From UBA7703 sp034926785 (GTDB lineage Bacteria; Bacillota; Clostridia; Christensenellales; CAG-138): DNA of 64,000 nucleotides. A program made the position numbers and the translations under genes. Below the pieces are notes generated by a model, which did no database searches, had not been told where the DNA came from, and saw only the letters and a program-made list of their open reading frames with translations. This document shows positions 33,961 through 43,226 of the stretch, in pieces (position 1 is the stretch's first letter; each line of letters opens with the position of its first letter). Location of the stretch: positions 1-64,000 of the forward strand of contig JAYFQU010000009.1 in NCBI GenBank assembly GCA_034926785.1, in the 5' to 3' direction.

Positions 33961-34811
33961 AGCTCACTGTGCTCGTGGATAACCACACCTATATCGACCG
34001 ATATTATCTCGGCGAGCCTGCGGTCAGCTATCTGATTGAGGATGGCGAGCATCTGATTTTGTTCGATATGGGATATTCGGATGTTTTTCTTGAAAATGCC
34101 AAGCGGATGGGGATTGATTTGGGTCGCGTGACGGACATCGTTCTCTCCCACGGGCACAACGACCACACAGGCGGACTGCCCGCGTTTTTCGCGCGGTTTA
34201 CGCAGCCGGTCCGTCTCTTTGCGCACCTGAGCGCGTTTTTACCGAAGCGCCATCAGGGCGCGGACGCAGGTTCGCCGATGCCGCTCTATGAATTGCCCCG
34301 ATGGGTTTCGCTCCAGCTGGGCGCAAAGCCGCGGCGGGTCAGCGAGCACATTTGGTGCCTCGGCGAGGTTCCGCGCATCTTTCCCTTTGAGCTTGATCGC
34401 GCGGTTGGCGAAACGCTCTCCTCCTGCGGCTGCTGTTGGGAGAGCGACACGCTCAGGGACGACACCGCGCTTGTGCTGGCGCTGCCGGAGGGGGCATTCG
34501 TGGTTACGGGCTGCGCGCACGCGGGCGTTTGCAACACGGTCGCCTATGCAAAACAGGTGTCGGGCGCTTCGCGCACGCTTGGTTTGCTTGGCGGGTTTCA
34601 TCTGTTTGAGACGGGTGAAGCGCTGGATCGAACGCTGGCGGAACTCCGAAATCTTGGGGTCGAGCGGGTTTATCCCGCGCACTGCACCTCGCTTCCGGTC
34701 AAGGCCGCGTTCGTTGGCGCGTTTGATACGGTTGAGGTCGGCGTTGGGCTGCAGATCGACTGGCAGCTAGGCGGGACGCCGCCCGCGCGGAGCGGGATGA
34801 TGCCGGATTGA
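33957..34811 (+). CDS. Metallo-beta-lactamase-fold hydrolase
   Basis: A 284-residue MBL-fold protein of the COG1237 type. N-terminal LTVLVDNHTYIDRYYLGEPAVSYLI is followed by the zinc motif LSHGHNDHTGGL (about 61-72). A later histidine lies in VTGCAHAGVCNTVAYA (about 185), and a terminal YPAHCTS (about 238) supplies the last metal ligand. Members relate to methanopterin-synthase-like proteins of unclear role. It overlaps the M20 remnant by 4 bp. Confidence 0.85.
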   Translation: MKLTVLVDNHTYIDRYYLGEPAVSYLIEDGEHLILFDMGYSDVFLENAKRMGIDLGRVTDIVLSHGHNDHTGGLPAFFARFTQPVRLFAHLSAFLPKRHQGADAGSPMPLYELPRWVSLQLGAKPRRVSEHIWCLGEVPRIFPFELDRAVGETLSSCGCCWESDTLRDDTALVLALPEGAFVVTGCAHAGVCNTVAYAKQVSGASRTLGLLGGFHLFETGEALDRTLAELRNLGVERVYPAHCTSLPVKAAFVGAFDTVEVGVGLQIDWQLGGTPPARSGMMPD

Positions 34812-34975
34812 CGAAAGTTTGATATAATAAAGTGTGCGGAGTGTGACGCGGCGCGCAGGGGAACAACACGGTTTCCTGAAATCATGCTAACAGGCATGGC
34901 TTTGGCTGCGCGTATGGATCAGCGCGGGTTGTTTGATCGCGGCAGAGAACAGACCATACTGAGGGAGGGCCCAAA

Positions 34976-36733
34976 ATGGATTTGATAACCGATTCCCGTG
35001 CGCTGATGATCGTAGGTCAGCTGCTGGATACAAAGAGTTCCGTCAAGCCAATTCTAGAGCGGACGGCGCAGAAGCCGAAGTTCGTCTCCGCCCCGATGCA
35101 GAAGCTTTTCCCCCGCGCGACGCCGGAGTCCCAGGGCGTATCGTCGCAGAAAATTGCGGACTTTCTCAACGCCCTTCGAGACGACGCCACACTGGACATG
35201 CACGGTGTGTTCGTCATCAAAAACGGAAAGATGATCGCCGAGGCGACCTTTGGCGCCTATGATCAGAGCTATTGGCACATCACGCACTCCGAATGCAAAT
35301 CCATCACGGGGCTTGCCGTCGGGATGCTCATCGCCGAAGGGAAGATGAGCCTTGAAGACCGCATTGTGGATCTCTTCGCCGGACGTGTGAACAAGATCAA
35401 TCAGCTCACGCACCGCAACATGACGATTCGCCACCTCTTGACCATGACGAGCGGGGTGACCTTCAACGAGGCGGGCTCGGTAACGGAAAAGGATTGGGTG
35501 AAGTGCTTTCTGGAATCGGCGGTGCTCAAGGAACCGGGTTCCACCTTTAACTATAACAGCATGAATACCTATATGCTCGGCGCCGCGATTCGGCAGGTCA
35601 CTGGCCAGGGGCTGGTGGACTACCTCAGGCCGCGGCTGTTTGAACCGCTCGGAATCACCAACTTCTTCTGGGAGACCTGCCCGATGGGGAATGAGAAGGG
35701 CGGCTGGGGGCTCTATATTCTGCCGGAGGACATCGCAAAGATCGGTTGGATGGTGATGCAGGGCGGCAGCTTTGACGGGCGGCAGATCATAGCGGAAGAC
35801 TGGATCAAGGAGCAGACCGGTGCGCACGCCGAGCCGCCTAAAACCCTTGGCAACTATGACTATGGTTACCAGACCTGGGTCGGGCGAAACGAGAAAGCAT
35901 TCCTCTTCAACGGTATGTTTGGACAAAATGTACTCGGCTTTTTAGACAGCGGTTATCTGCTTGTCTCCAACGCGGGCAACAACGAACTCTTTCAGCAGAG
36001 CGCATATTATGAGATCGCCACGCACTTCTTCGCAAAACCGGACGAGGGGCGCATCAGCATCTCGCTCTCCGGCGTTAACGCGCTGGCAAGCGCAAAGAAA
36101 CGGCTCAAGATGGACCTCTACCAACCGCAGATCGCGCTCTTTGGCGATCTGTTCAGCCAGAAGGCGAAGCTCGATTCTCGCGAGATCATCAAGCGGCTTG
36201 ACGGCAAGGTATATTTTGCCACGGAGGATAAGCGCGCCTCCTCTGTCGGTCTGTTCCCGCTCTATGCGCAGACGCTGCAAAACAACTTTACACGCGGGCT
36301 TCGCTCCGTGTCATTCCATAATCGCGGGGGAATGCTCGAACTCATGATCGATGAGATCGACGAGCGGCATACTCTCCCGGTTGGGCTCGACGCGCCGGAA
36401 TATGCGGACGTTACCGTCCATGGCGAATGCCATCGAGTCGGCGTCAGCGGCCGGTTTTCGCTGGATGAAGCGGGGATGGCGACGCTTCTTGTCCGCGTTT
36501 CGTTTCTGGAGATTGCAAACGCGCGGCTCATTCGCTTTCGGTTTTTTGACGATCGAATCGAAACCCTCTGGAAGGAGTATCCGGGCAAGGGATATATCGC
36601 CGACGCCTACAACGAAATCAAGGGGCAGAGCGCGTTTTTGGAGTCGATTCTGGCGCGATCGGATGAGGATATGCTTATGTTCCGCATGGGACGCGTCCTG
36701 GAGCCCCGCGTGATTCTGCAGATGCAGAAATAG
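34976..36733 (+). CDS. Serine hydrolase (class C beta-lactamase / penicillin-binding protein-like)
   Basis: A 585-residue protein. The catalytic domain (about 45-345) shows the nucleophile motif SECKSITG (SxxK, about 102-109) and the second motif YNSMNTYMLG (YxN-like, about 182). RLFEPLGITNFFWE and GGWGLYILPEDIAKIGWMVMQGG are typical of the family. A C-terminal ~240-residue extension (ISLSGVNALASAKKRLKM onward) forms further beta-rich domains. No signal peptide is evident, so the enzyme seems cytoplasmic. It is an esterase- or peptidase-like enzyme of unknown substrate. GAGGGAGGG precedes ATG. Confidence 0.85.
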   Translation: MDLITDSRALMIVGQLLDTKSSVKPILERTAQKPKFVSAPMQKLFPRATPESQGVSSQKIADFLNALRDDATLDMHGVFVIKNGKMIAEATFGAYDQSYWHITHSECKSITGLAVGMLIAEGKMSLEDRIVDLFAGRVNKINQLTHRNMTIRHLLTMTSGVTFNEAGSVTEKDWVKCFLESAVLKEPGSTFNYNSMNTYMLGAAIRQVTGQGLVDYLRPRLFEPLGITNFFWETCPMGNEKGGWGLYILPEDIAKIGWMVMQGGSFDGRQIIAEDWIKEQTGAHAEPPKTLGNYDYGYQTWVGRNEKAFLFNGMFGQNVLGFLDSGYLLVSNAGNNELFQQSAYYEIATHFFAKPDEGRISISLSGVNALASAKKRLKMDLYQPQIALFGDLFSQKAKLDSREIIKRLDGKVYFATEDKRASSVGLFPLYAQTLQNNFTRGLRSVSFHNRGGMLELMIDEIDERHTLPVGLDAPEYADVTVHGECHRVGVSGRFSLDEAGMATLLVRVSFLEIANARLIRFRFFDDRIETLWKEYPGKGYIADAYNEIKGQSAFLESILARSDEDMLMFRMGRVLEPRVILQMQK

Positions 36734-36834
36734 CCGGCAAGATTTTGACGACGGAGCGGAGCGCGCCGATCAAAATAAAAAGTGAACACTTTTGAAAAAG
36801 GTTGCAACACTTTCGTCTTTTTGGGGGAAACCTC

Positions 36835-36862
36835 TTGAAAAGACGGCTAAAATCAATATACT
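36835..36862 (+). promoter_or_regulatory. Promoter of SH3-domain protein gene
   Basis: TTGAAA, 16-bp spacer, TATACT, about 70 nt before the start codon. Confidence 0.65.
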
Positions 36863-36933
36863 GTCCATAGACATAAAATCCTAGTTTCGTTACGTTGTAA
36901 CAAAACGGCGCGTCTATGTATGGGGGAGGAACC

Positions 36934-37734
36934 ATGAGCAGAAGAAGAACCGTTCGCATTACACCACTCGGATATATTGTGCTGAGCATCATCATTTTGG
37001 TGATGCTGGTTGGAATTTACTTCATCATTTGGTCGATGCGCGGCACCAGCGGCGAACAGCCCGAAGGCAACCTGAACAGCGCTTCCGTACAGTTGACGCC
37101 GACGCCGCCGCTCGTTCCAACAAACGCGCCGACGCAGGCGCCGACAGCGGCGCCAACGGCGCAGCCGACCAATACGCCCCCGCAGACGCCAACGATGACG
37201 CCCAAGCAGGACGACACGCCCGAACCGGCGGTGAAGACGCCGAGCGCCGCGCAGGTTTCCGCTGCTGTGGATGGAACGCTCAACGCCAGCGGTGTTGCCC
37301 TCCGCGGCGGCCCGGCAAAGACATATGCGCTACTTGGAACCTATTCAGCCGGCACGCAGCTGAAGGTCTACGAAGTTTCGGGCGACTATTTCTTTGTGAA
37401 GATCGTCAAAGAGAATAAGTATGGCTATATCGCGACGAAGTTCGTCGACAAGGCGGGACTGCTGCCCGGTGAAAACGCAACGCCCACCCCGAAATCGATC
37501 GCAGGGACCATTCCCGGAACAGTTTCCGCGAGCGCGGTGGCGCTGCGTACCATGCCTACCACGGAGGGCAACACACCCATTGGCGAGGCAAAGAAGGGCG
37601 ACTCCGTACTGATCTTTTTCAAGACGGGAGATTTTTACTATATTCAAGTGGCCGCCTCCGGTGTAAAGTGCTATGCCGCGGCAAAGTTTATCACCGCAAG
37701 TACGGCGGTTCCCACGGGGACGCCGGTACCCTAA
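36934..37734 (+). CDS. Membrane-anchored protein with two bacterial SH3 domains
   Basis: A 266-residue protein. A short basic N-terminus (MSRRRTVRITPLG) precedes one transmembrane helix (about 13-35). A long Pro/Thr/Ala linker (about 52-105) follows. Then come two SH3b domains: GTLNASGVALRGGPAKTYALLG (about 113-165) and GTVSASAVALRTMPTTEGNTPIG (about 195-255). SH3b domains commonly bind peptidoglycan. No catalytic domain is present. ATG 36934 follows GGGGGAGGAA. Single gene with its own promoter and terminator. Confidence 0.85.
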   Translation: MSRRRTVRITPLGYIVLSIIILVMLVGIYFIIWSMRGTSGEQPEGNLNSASVQLTPTPPLVPTNAPTQAPTAAPTAQPTNTPPQTPTMTPKQDDTPEPAVKTPSAAQVSAAVDGTLNASGVALRGGPAKTYALLGTYSAGTQLKVYEVSGDYFFVKIVKENKYGYIATKFVDKAGLLPGENATPTPKSIAGTIPGTVSASAVALRTMPTTEGNTPIGEAKKGDSVLIFFKTGDFYYIQVAASGVKCYAAAKFITASTAVPTGTPVP

Positions 37735-37754
37735 ACCAACCCAATCCAAATGAC

Positions 37755-37800
37755 AATCACCCCACGCATGATCTGCATGATCTGCGGCGGGGTGATTTTT
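37755..37800 (+). terminator. Terminator after SH3 protein gene
   Basis: AATCACCCC/GGGGTGATT stem, followed by TTTT; long loop with an internal GCATGATCTGCATGATC direct repeat. Confidence 0.7.
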
Positions 37801-37853
37801 CTGATTCGGACTTTATTGGGCGCGTGAAATGAGGAAGGTGCTTTGATCTTGAT

Positions 37854-39362
37854 CTATTGTGGCTGCGGCGCGTCCCTGCAGACGAGCACGCCGAGCAGCA
37901 CAAATAGCAGAGGCGTGCTTGCCGGCTGGGCAATGTTTACCGTTGCCTGCGCGGCATAGGCAATGACGGCGATGCTAACCCCGCGGAACAACGGTTTGGA
38001 TACGCCCTTTTTTAGCCCCGTGCGAATGGCGAAAACGAGCGCGGCAAGATAGCTCAACAAGCCCAGAATACCGTTGGTGACCAGATATTGCAGATATTCG
38101 TTATGCGCCGTGTCCAATGCGGCATCGGAGAAGATCGGCTTGATCGCATCCGCATGAAACAGCGCGCCCGAGCTGGCGCCAAAGAACTTCTGCAGGGGCG
38201 AAAGAGAGCCGAAGAAACGGAGCACAAAGGCCCAGATCTGCCCCCGGTCGGTGCCCCAGCCCGCGTCAAAACGCAGATAGCGCGCGAAAGTGCCGAGCGG
38301 GGCATGGGCAAACGCCGTATTGAGCAGCACAAGCGCAAGAACCCCAAGAGCAGCCGCGCTGACGAGAACAATCCAATATGGCCGCCTGAGACGCAGGAGC
38401 CGATCCTGCCCCACGCGGCGAAGCAACAGCCAGAACGCAAACATCAGCGCGGCCACCGGAAGGGAGAGACCCGCGCGACTGGCCGCCACGGTGAAGAAGG
38501 AGAGGTACGTCTTGGAGGGCAAAAAGCCGGAGAGCAAGCCAAATACAAACGCCGCGAGGAAGAAGACGCCCCAGCCGAGCGCAAGCCGGCGCATGGCTGA
38601 ACGATCGCGAAACAACACGAGCGGAAACACAATTGCGGCGGCCAGCAGGCCAAGCGCAGTGCTGTCGCTCCCCGCGACCAGAGCGCCAAAGGTGACGCAG
38701 ACCAGCGAGGCGGCGCTCAGCGCGAGATGGCATTTACCATCTGCCTGTAAAAAGGCGTTGAGCGCGAGAGGAAACGCCAGAACCAGATAACTGCCGTAAA
38801 AGTCCGCGTTTCCAAGCGTGGAGAGAAAACGGCCCTGATCTGCCTTGCGCAGATTGTGATAAAAGCCGAAGGGGTCGATGCCGAAGTGGTTGATGAGTCC
38901 CAATATGCTTGCGAGCGAGGCGGCGACCAGGAATAACCGGAGGGGCCAGCGCAAATCGATCTCCCGCCGGGAAAGGACAAGAACGATCATGGCGTAGGCA
39001 GAGAGCGTGAGGAGCCCCTGATATCGGTTATTCTGGCCCCAGAAGACATCGCCCGGATACGTACTCAAGAGCGCACCGACAACGCCGAACACAAAGAGCG
39101 CGCAGAGTAAGACCGCCGCCGGGTGCAGGGGCAGGCGCGGCGCAGGGACGCCGTAGTCCGGTGGAAACGCAATACGCGCAAAGAGAAGCAAAAGCAGATA
39201 GCTTCCGCTGGCGATCAGAAAGAGCGCTTGCTTGGTTTCGGTGATATTGAAATAGAGATTGCTGAAGACCAGCGGGACACCGAGAAATACCGTGCAAAGG
39301 TAGAGCGTGGTCAGGGCGCTTGCCGCGCACAGAAATCTTCTTTGGTTGCTGGTTGGTTTCAT
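37854..39362 (-). CDS. O-antigen ligase/polymerase-like (Wzy/WaaL) membrane protein
   Basis: A 502-residue polytopic membrane protein with roughly twelve helices. It matches O-antigen ligase/polymerase family patterns: a periplasmic GQNNRYQGLL (about 109-118), GNADFYGSYLVLAFPLA, and the large-loop region LRFFGSLSPLQKFFGASSGALF with DTAHNEYLQYLVTNGILGLLSYLAAL (about 420-445), the classic H-N-x-Y motif. Such proteins polymerise or transfer lipid-linked glycans outside the membrane. No glycosyltransferases are adjacent, so it is an orphan here. Confidence 0.82.
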   Translation of the reverse strand: MKPTSNQRRFLCAASALTTLYLCTVFLGVPLVFSNLYFNITETKQALFLIASGSYLLLLLFARIAFPPDYGVPAPRLPLHPAAVLLCALFVFGVVGALLSTYPGDVFWGQNNRYQGLLTLSAYAMIVLVLSRREIDLRWPLRLFLVAASLASILGLINHFGIDPFGFYHNLRKADQGRFLSTLGNADFYGSYLVLAFPLALNAFLQADGKCHLALSAASLVCVTFGALVAGSDSTALGLLAAAIVFPLVLFRDRSAMRRLALGWGVFFLAAFVFGLLSGFLPSKTYLSFFTVAASRAGLSLPVAALMFAFWLLLRRVGQDRLLRLRRPYWIVLVSAAALGVLALVLLNTAFAHAPLGTFARYLRFDAGWGTDRGQIWAFVLRFFGSLSPLQKFFGASSGALFHADAIKPIFSDAALDTAHNEYLQYLVTNGILGLLSYLAALVFAIRTGLKKGVSKPLFRGVSIAVIAYAAQATVNIAQPASTPLLFVLLGVLVCRDAPQPQ

Positions 39363-39515
39363 GGATAGATCCTCATTATTCTCTTCGCCTCACTGCGCGC
39401 TGATTGCGGTGGATGCTCTCTTTAATCTTATTCGAATTCCGGACAAAATAGCAAAAATCGGGGGCGCCAAACTGTGAAGATATTTTGAATTTTCCCATTT
39501 GTTATCCGTATTTGT

Positions 39516-39544
39516 TTGACAACCGACCGAATTCGATGTATCAT
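39516..39544 (+). promoter_or_regulatory. Promoter of small lipoprotein gene
   Basis: TTGACA, 17-bp spacer, TATCAT, followed by an ~70-nt leader and GGAGG. Confidence 0.7.
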
Positions 39545-39621
39545 TCATGCGTACTAACACATATAGTACACTTAGTAAAAGAAAATGACAAGCGAAATCA
39601 GATCATTTGGAGGTACTTCTC

Positions 39622-39792
39622 ATGAAAAAAAGTCTCATTCTTCTGGCGATGGTCGTCTTTAGCGTTTTCTTCTTTACCGCATGCGGTCCGAAGGGCGTTG
39701 CGTCCGGCGGCAATGCGCTTGCAACCTATGGAAATGGCATGGTTTCCGGCGGCAACGTCGCGCCAATCGCCACTGCCGGCAACGCCGGCTGA
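39622..39792 (+). CDS. Very small lipoprotein (56 aa)
   Basis: A 56-residue predicted lipoprotein: MKKSLILLAMVVFSVFF signal with lipobox FTAC (Cys 20). The mature part is only about 37 residues, Gly/Ala/Asn-rich, with a loose internal repeat GGNALATYGNGM / GGNVAPIATAGNAG. No homologue is known to me. It has its own promoter, a GGAGG ribosome site and a terminator, which supports a real gene. Possible roles such as a surface spacer or signalling peptide precursor are speculation. Confidence 0.7.
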   Translation: MKKSLILLAMVVFSVFFFTACGPKGVASGGNALATYGNGMVSGGNVAPIATAGNAG

Positions 39793-39850
39793 CGACCATT
39801 TTGGTTTCATGGACGAATCAAAACCATGCTCGGGAGGCGTGGTTTCGGAA

Positions 39851-39877
39851 CAAAAAAGCGGCGCGAGCCGTTTTTTT
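39851..39877 (+). terminator. Terminator after small lipoprotein gene
   Basis: Short CGGC-GCGA-GCCG stem extended by A6/T7 flanks; active in either direction in principle, although the opposing gene ends 51 bp away. Confidence 0.7.
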
Positions 39878-39927
39878 GTTTGCTGAAGTTTTGGTTTATG
39901 CGTATGTTATTTTTGTAGAGGCAGGCT

Positions 39928-40617
39928 CTAGCCGTTTGTCAGGTTTCCGTCGCCCGATATGGGGATTTCGGCTCCGAGGTAGGTAGGCAGCGGCATAAAG
40001 AGCGTATAGAAAAAATCCTTTACCCTTGCAAGAATCTCTCGCGCCTCAAAATATGGCATGCCGGAATAGGTGTGCCGATCGGCGGGAATGCCATAAGCGG
40101 TAAGACCCATTCGCTCGGCAACATAGAGCGCGCGGTAGAGATGATACCGCTGGGTGACGATGATGACGGTCTTGACCTGAAAGATATCCCGCGCGCGATA
40201 CAGGCTTTCATAGGTGGAAAACCCCGCGTGATCCATAAATATGTTTTGCGAGGGGACGCCCTGCTCTATGGCATATGTCTTCATGGCGTTGACCTCGTCA
40301 TATTCATTCTGACCGTGGTCGCCGCTCATGAGCAGGCGGTCGGAGCCGCCTGCCTCATAGGCGGAGATACCGGTGATAATACGATCTTCCAATATGCCGC
40401 TTGGCTTTCCGCTGTCCCAGACGCGCGCGCCAAGTACGAGAATTGCATCCGCTTTGAAAGGCGCGGCCTCGTCCGGCTCTAGGATGCGCTCCTGCGCCGA
40501 AACGCAGACAAAGGCGCTGATGCCGAGCGGCAGGAGGAGCGCCAGCAGCAGCGCCGCGGCAAACGTAAGCAGCATGCGCTTTTTCCGAGGCGAAAAATTC
40601 TTTTGTACATCATTCAT
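39928..40617 (-). CDS. YdcF/SanA-like DUF218 membrane protein
   Basis: A 229-residue protein with one N-terminal transmembrane helix (about 15-37) and an outside DUF218 domain. Motifs are DAILVLGARVWDSGKPSGILEDRI (about 56-79), LLMSGDHGQNEYDEVNAMKTYAIEQGVP, and VIIVTQRYHLYRALYVAERMGL. SanA/YdcF proteins are linked to envelope integrity and vancomycin sensitivity in enterobacteria; the activity is not defined. Single gene. Confidence 0.88.
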   Translation of the reverse strand: MNDVQKNFSPRKKRMLLTFAAALLLALLLPLGISAFVCVSAQERILEPDEAAPFKADAILVLGARVWDSGKPSGILEDRIITGISAYEAGGSDRLLMSGDHGQNEYDEVNAMKTYAIEQGVPSQNIFMDHAGFSTYESLYRARDIFQVKTVIIVTQRYHLYRALYVAERMGLTAYGIPADRHTYSGMPYFEAREILARVKDFFYTLFMPLPTYLGAEIPISGDGNLTNG

Positions 40618-40821
40618 GGCGACATGATACGATACGCTTGTGGAACAAATGCGAAGAAACGCGGAAGTTGCTGTTAATCGTTTGCAACCATTCTATGAAT
40701 GCGGCCTGTCACTCAACCGGTCAATCTTGCGTCACGGCAGAATCCGCATTTGTCGTTGACAGAAATTTGTCAGGTTTTCTCTGGTATACTGTCGTTTGAA
40801 CGGGAATAGGAGGACGCTGGT

Positions 40822-41691
40822 TTGCACTATGCCGACTATAAAACCATACTTTCCCCGCAGAACGGTATGAACCTCTACCGCGGTTGCACGCATGGCTGCA
40901 TCTATTGCGACAGCCGGAGTAAATGCTATCAATTTGACCATGCGTTTGAGGACATTGAGGTTAAGCGTGACGCGGTGAATTTATTAGAGCGGCAACTGCG
41001 TAAGAAACGCCAGCCCTGCATGATCGGCACCGGGTCGATGTGCGATCCCTATATTCCGCTGGAGTCGGAGCTGCAGGTCACGCGGCAGAGCATCGAGGTC
41101 ATCGAGCGCTACGGATTCGGCCTCGCGATTTTGACCAAATCCACACGGCTCCTGCGCGACCTCGACCTCCTGAAACAGATCAACCGCCGCACCAAATGCG
41201 TGGTGCAGACCACGTTGACCACCTATGACGAAGCGCTCTGTAAAAAGATTGAGCCGCATGTCTCCGGCACACGGGAACGCTTTGAGATGCTCCTGACGCT
41301 GAAGGAGGCGGGGATTCCAACCGTGGTTTGGCTCTGCCCGATTCTGCCGTTTATCAATGATACCGAGGAGAACCTGCTTGGGCTATTGGACTACTGCATA
41401 CAGGCGGGGGTTAAGGGAATCCTGTGCTTTGGATTTGGCGTAACCCTGCGGGAGGGAGACCGGGAGTTTTTTTACGAGGCGCTGGATCGGGACTTTCCCG
41501 GCGTCAAGCAGCGGTATATCAGGACATTTGGCAACGCCTATAGCTGCAACAGCCCGAACAACGATAAACTCATGCAACGCTTTACGAGCATTTGCAGGCA
41601 GAACGATATCCTCTGCAGAACCGACGATGTATTTCGTTATCTTGGTACGTTTGAATCCAAACAAGGGCAGCTTAGGCTCTTTGAGACATAG
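40822..41691 (+). CDS. Radical SAM protein, spore photoproduct lyase-like (COG1533)
   Basis: A 289-residue radical SAM enzyme with the iron-sulfur motif CTHGCIYCDSRS (Cys at about 22, 26, 29). It also has the family's GTGSMCDPYIPLE (about 71-83), RQSIEVIERYGFGLAILTKS and TTLTTYDEALCKKIEPHVSGTRERF. It belongs to the SPL-like COG1533 group, often found beside DNA-repair functions; a true spore photoproduct lyase would be longer. TTG start at 40822 has TAGGAGG upstream, and an extended -10 (TGGTATACT) lies at 40782-40790. Confidence 0.87.
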   Translation: MHYADYKTILSPQNGMNLYRGCTHGCIYCDSRSKCYQFDHAFEDIEVKRDAVNLLERQLRKKRQPCMIGTGSMCDPYIPLESELQVTRQSIEVIERYGFGLAILTKSTRLLRDLDLLKQINRRTKCVVQTTLTTYDEALCKKIEPHVSGTRERFEMLLTLKEAGIPTVVWLCPILPFINDTEENLLGLLDYCIQAGVKGILCFGFGVTLREGDREFFYEALDRDFPGVKQRYIRTFGNAYSCNSPNNDKLMQRFTSICRQNDILCRTDDVFRYLGTFESKQGQLRLFET

Positions 41692-41731
41692 CGGCGCGCC
41701 GACGCGGGGTATCCGGCGCAAGCGGCTGGAA

Positions 41732-41764
41732 ATAGAAAACCCCATCCGTTGAGAGCGGATGGGG
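41732..41764 (-). terminator. Terminator of the aminotransferase gene
   Basis: CCCCATCCG/CGGATGGGG stem with a 7-nt loop between convergent genes; the T-rich tail (TTTTCTATTT) is on the minus strand. Confidence 0.75.
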
Positions 41765-41804
41765 CGACAGCAACAGCCGCTTTTTTCATGAAAAGAATTC
41801 TGCG

Positions 41805-42947
41805 TTAGACGTTTTTATAAAAATCGTATACGGCGTTGATCACGCGGTCGGTCTGCTCCTTGGTCAGGCCGTAGAACATCGGCAGGCGAAGCAGGCGCTC
41901 GCTCTCCTTCGTCGTGTAGACGTCCGCGCCGTCGAACCGGCCAAACTTCAGCCCCGCGGGTGCGGAGTGAAGCGGGATATAGTGAAACACGGCGCCGACG
42001 TTCGCCTTCTCGCTCAGATAGCGGATCAGCTCTGTGCGCTCGCGGAGATCCCTTGCCTTGAGGTAATACATGTGGGCGTTCTGCTTGCAGTCGGCGGGAA
42101 TCGTAGGCCGGATGACCTGCTCGCGCTGTTCCAGCGCCGCAAATCCCTCGTGATAGCGATTCCAGCTATTCATGCGGTCGTCGTAGATTTTGTCCGCGTG
42201 CTCCAACTGCGCGAGCAGATAGGCGGCGTTCAGCTCGCTGGGCAAAAAGGAGGAGCCAATGTCCGTCCAGGTGTATTTATCCACCTGCCCGCGCAGAAAG
42301 CGGGAGCGGTCGGTCCCCTTTTCGCGGACGATCTCCGCGCGCTCGATATAGGAAGCATCCGAGAAAAGCAGCGCGCCGCCCTCGCCCATGCTGTAGTTCT
42401 TGGTTTCATGGAAGCTGAAGCACCCCATCTGGCCGATGGAGCCGAGCGCGCGGCCCTTGTAGGCGCTCATGACGCCCTGCGCCGCATCCTCCACGACGAG
42501 CAGACGATGCCGCCGCGCGATCTCCAAAATGGCGTCCATCTCGCAGGAAACACCCGCGTAGTGCATCGGAACAATCACGCGCGTCGCGGGGGTAATCGCA
42601 CGTTCGATCTTCGTTTCATCAATATTCATCGTATCCGGCCGGATATCGACAAACACGATCGTCGCCCCCCGCAGCGCAAATGCGTTTGCTGTGGAGGAAA
42701 ATGTAAACGAGGGCATGATGACCTCGTCCCCCGGCCCAACCGCGGAGAGGATCGCCGCCATGTCCAGCGCGGAGGAGCCTGAGGTGGTCAAAAGCGAGCG
42801 CTTGACGCCGGTCATCTCCTCAATTCTCTTATCGCAGGCCTTGGTCATGCAGCCATCGCCGCAGAGTTTGCGCGAGTCAATGACCTGGGAAAGATACGTT
42901 TGTTCAATGCCAAGATACGGCGGAATATTAAAGGGTACGCGCTCCAC
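41805..42947 (-). CDS. wecE: dTDP-4-amino-4,6-dideoxygalactose transaminase (WecE/RffA-like, DegT family)
   Basis: A 380-residue PLP aminotransferase of the DegT/DnrJ/EryC1 sugar family. It starts VPFNIPPYLGIE and has LLTTSGSSALDMAA (about 53-66), DEVIMPSFTFSSTANAF, VVEDAAQG (PLP Asp, about 155) and the PLP-lysine motif FSFHETKNYSMGEGGALLF (Lys about 181). The HETKNYS form matches WecE, which makes TDP-fucosamine for glycan synthesis. Here it stands alone without other nucleotide-sugar genes, divergent from a TetR gene. Confidence 0.88.
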   Translation of the reverse strand: MERVPFNIPPYLGIEQTYLSQVIDSRKLCGDGCMTKACDKRIEEMTGVKRSLLTTSGSSALDMAAILSAVGPGDEVIMPSFTFSSTANAFALRGATIVFVDIRPDTMNIDETKIERAITPATRVIVPMHYAGVSCEMDAILEIARRHRLLVVEDAAQGVMSAYKGRALGSIGQMGCFSFHETKNYSMGEGGALLFSDASYIERAEIVREKGTDRSRFLRGQVDKYTWTDIGSSFLPSELNAAYLLAQLEHADKIYDDRMNSWNRYHEGFAALEQREQVIRPTIPADCKQNAHMYYLKARDLRERTELIRYLSEKANVGAVFHYIPLHSAPAGLKFGRFDGADVYTTKESERLLRLPMFYGLTKEQTDRVINAVYDFYKNV

Positions 42948-43226
42948 AAAGCCACCTCGAGAATTAGATTTTTTTCACCGTTTCCGCGCCGTAAAAATGG
43001 CGGGAAGCGAGCGTATTATATCACACACCCAAAGACCTGGACAAGCGCGCATGCGCTCGCTGAAAAAAGGAATCCAAGTTCACGTTGTGTTAACACCAGA
43101 TTCACCATACCGTGTTGATTTATGATCAGTGTTCGTATATATTGAATAAAGTTGCTACACGCTTGCGCGCTGTTGCGCGCCATCGATCGGAATGGGACGG
43201 AGGCGAATTCTTTGGAGAGTAAAAAG

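Noticed and set aside
40756..40790. TTGACA and TATACT upstream of the radical SAM gene as a paired promoter
   Set aside because: Spacing is 23 bp, too long; only the extended -10 is credible.
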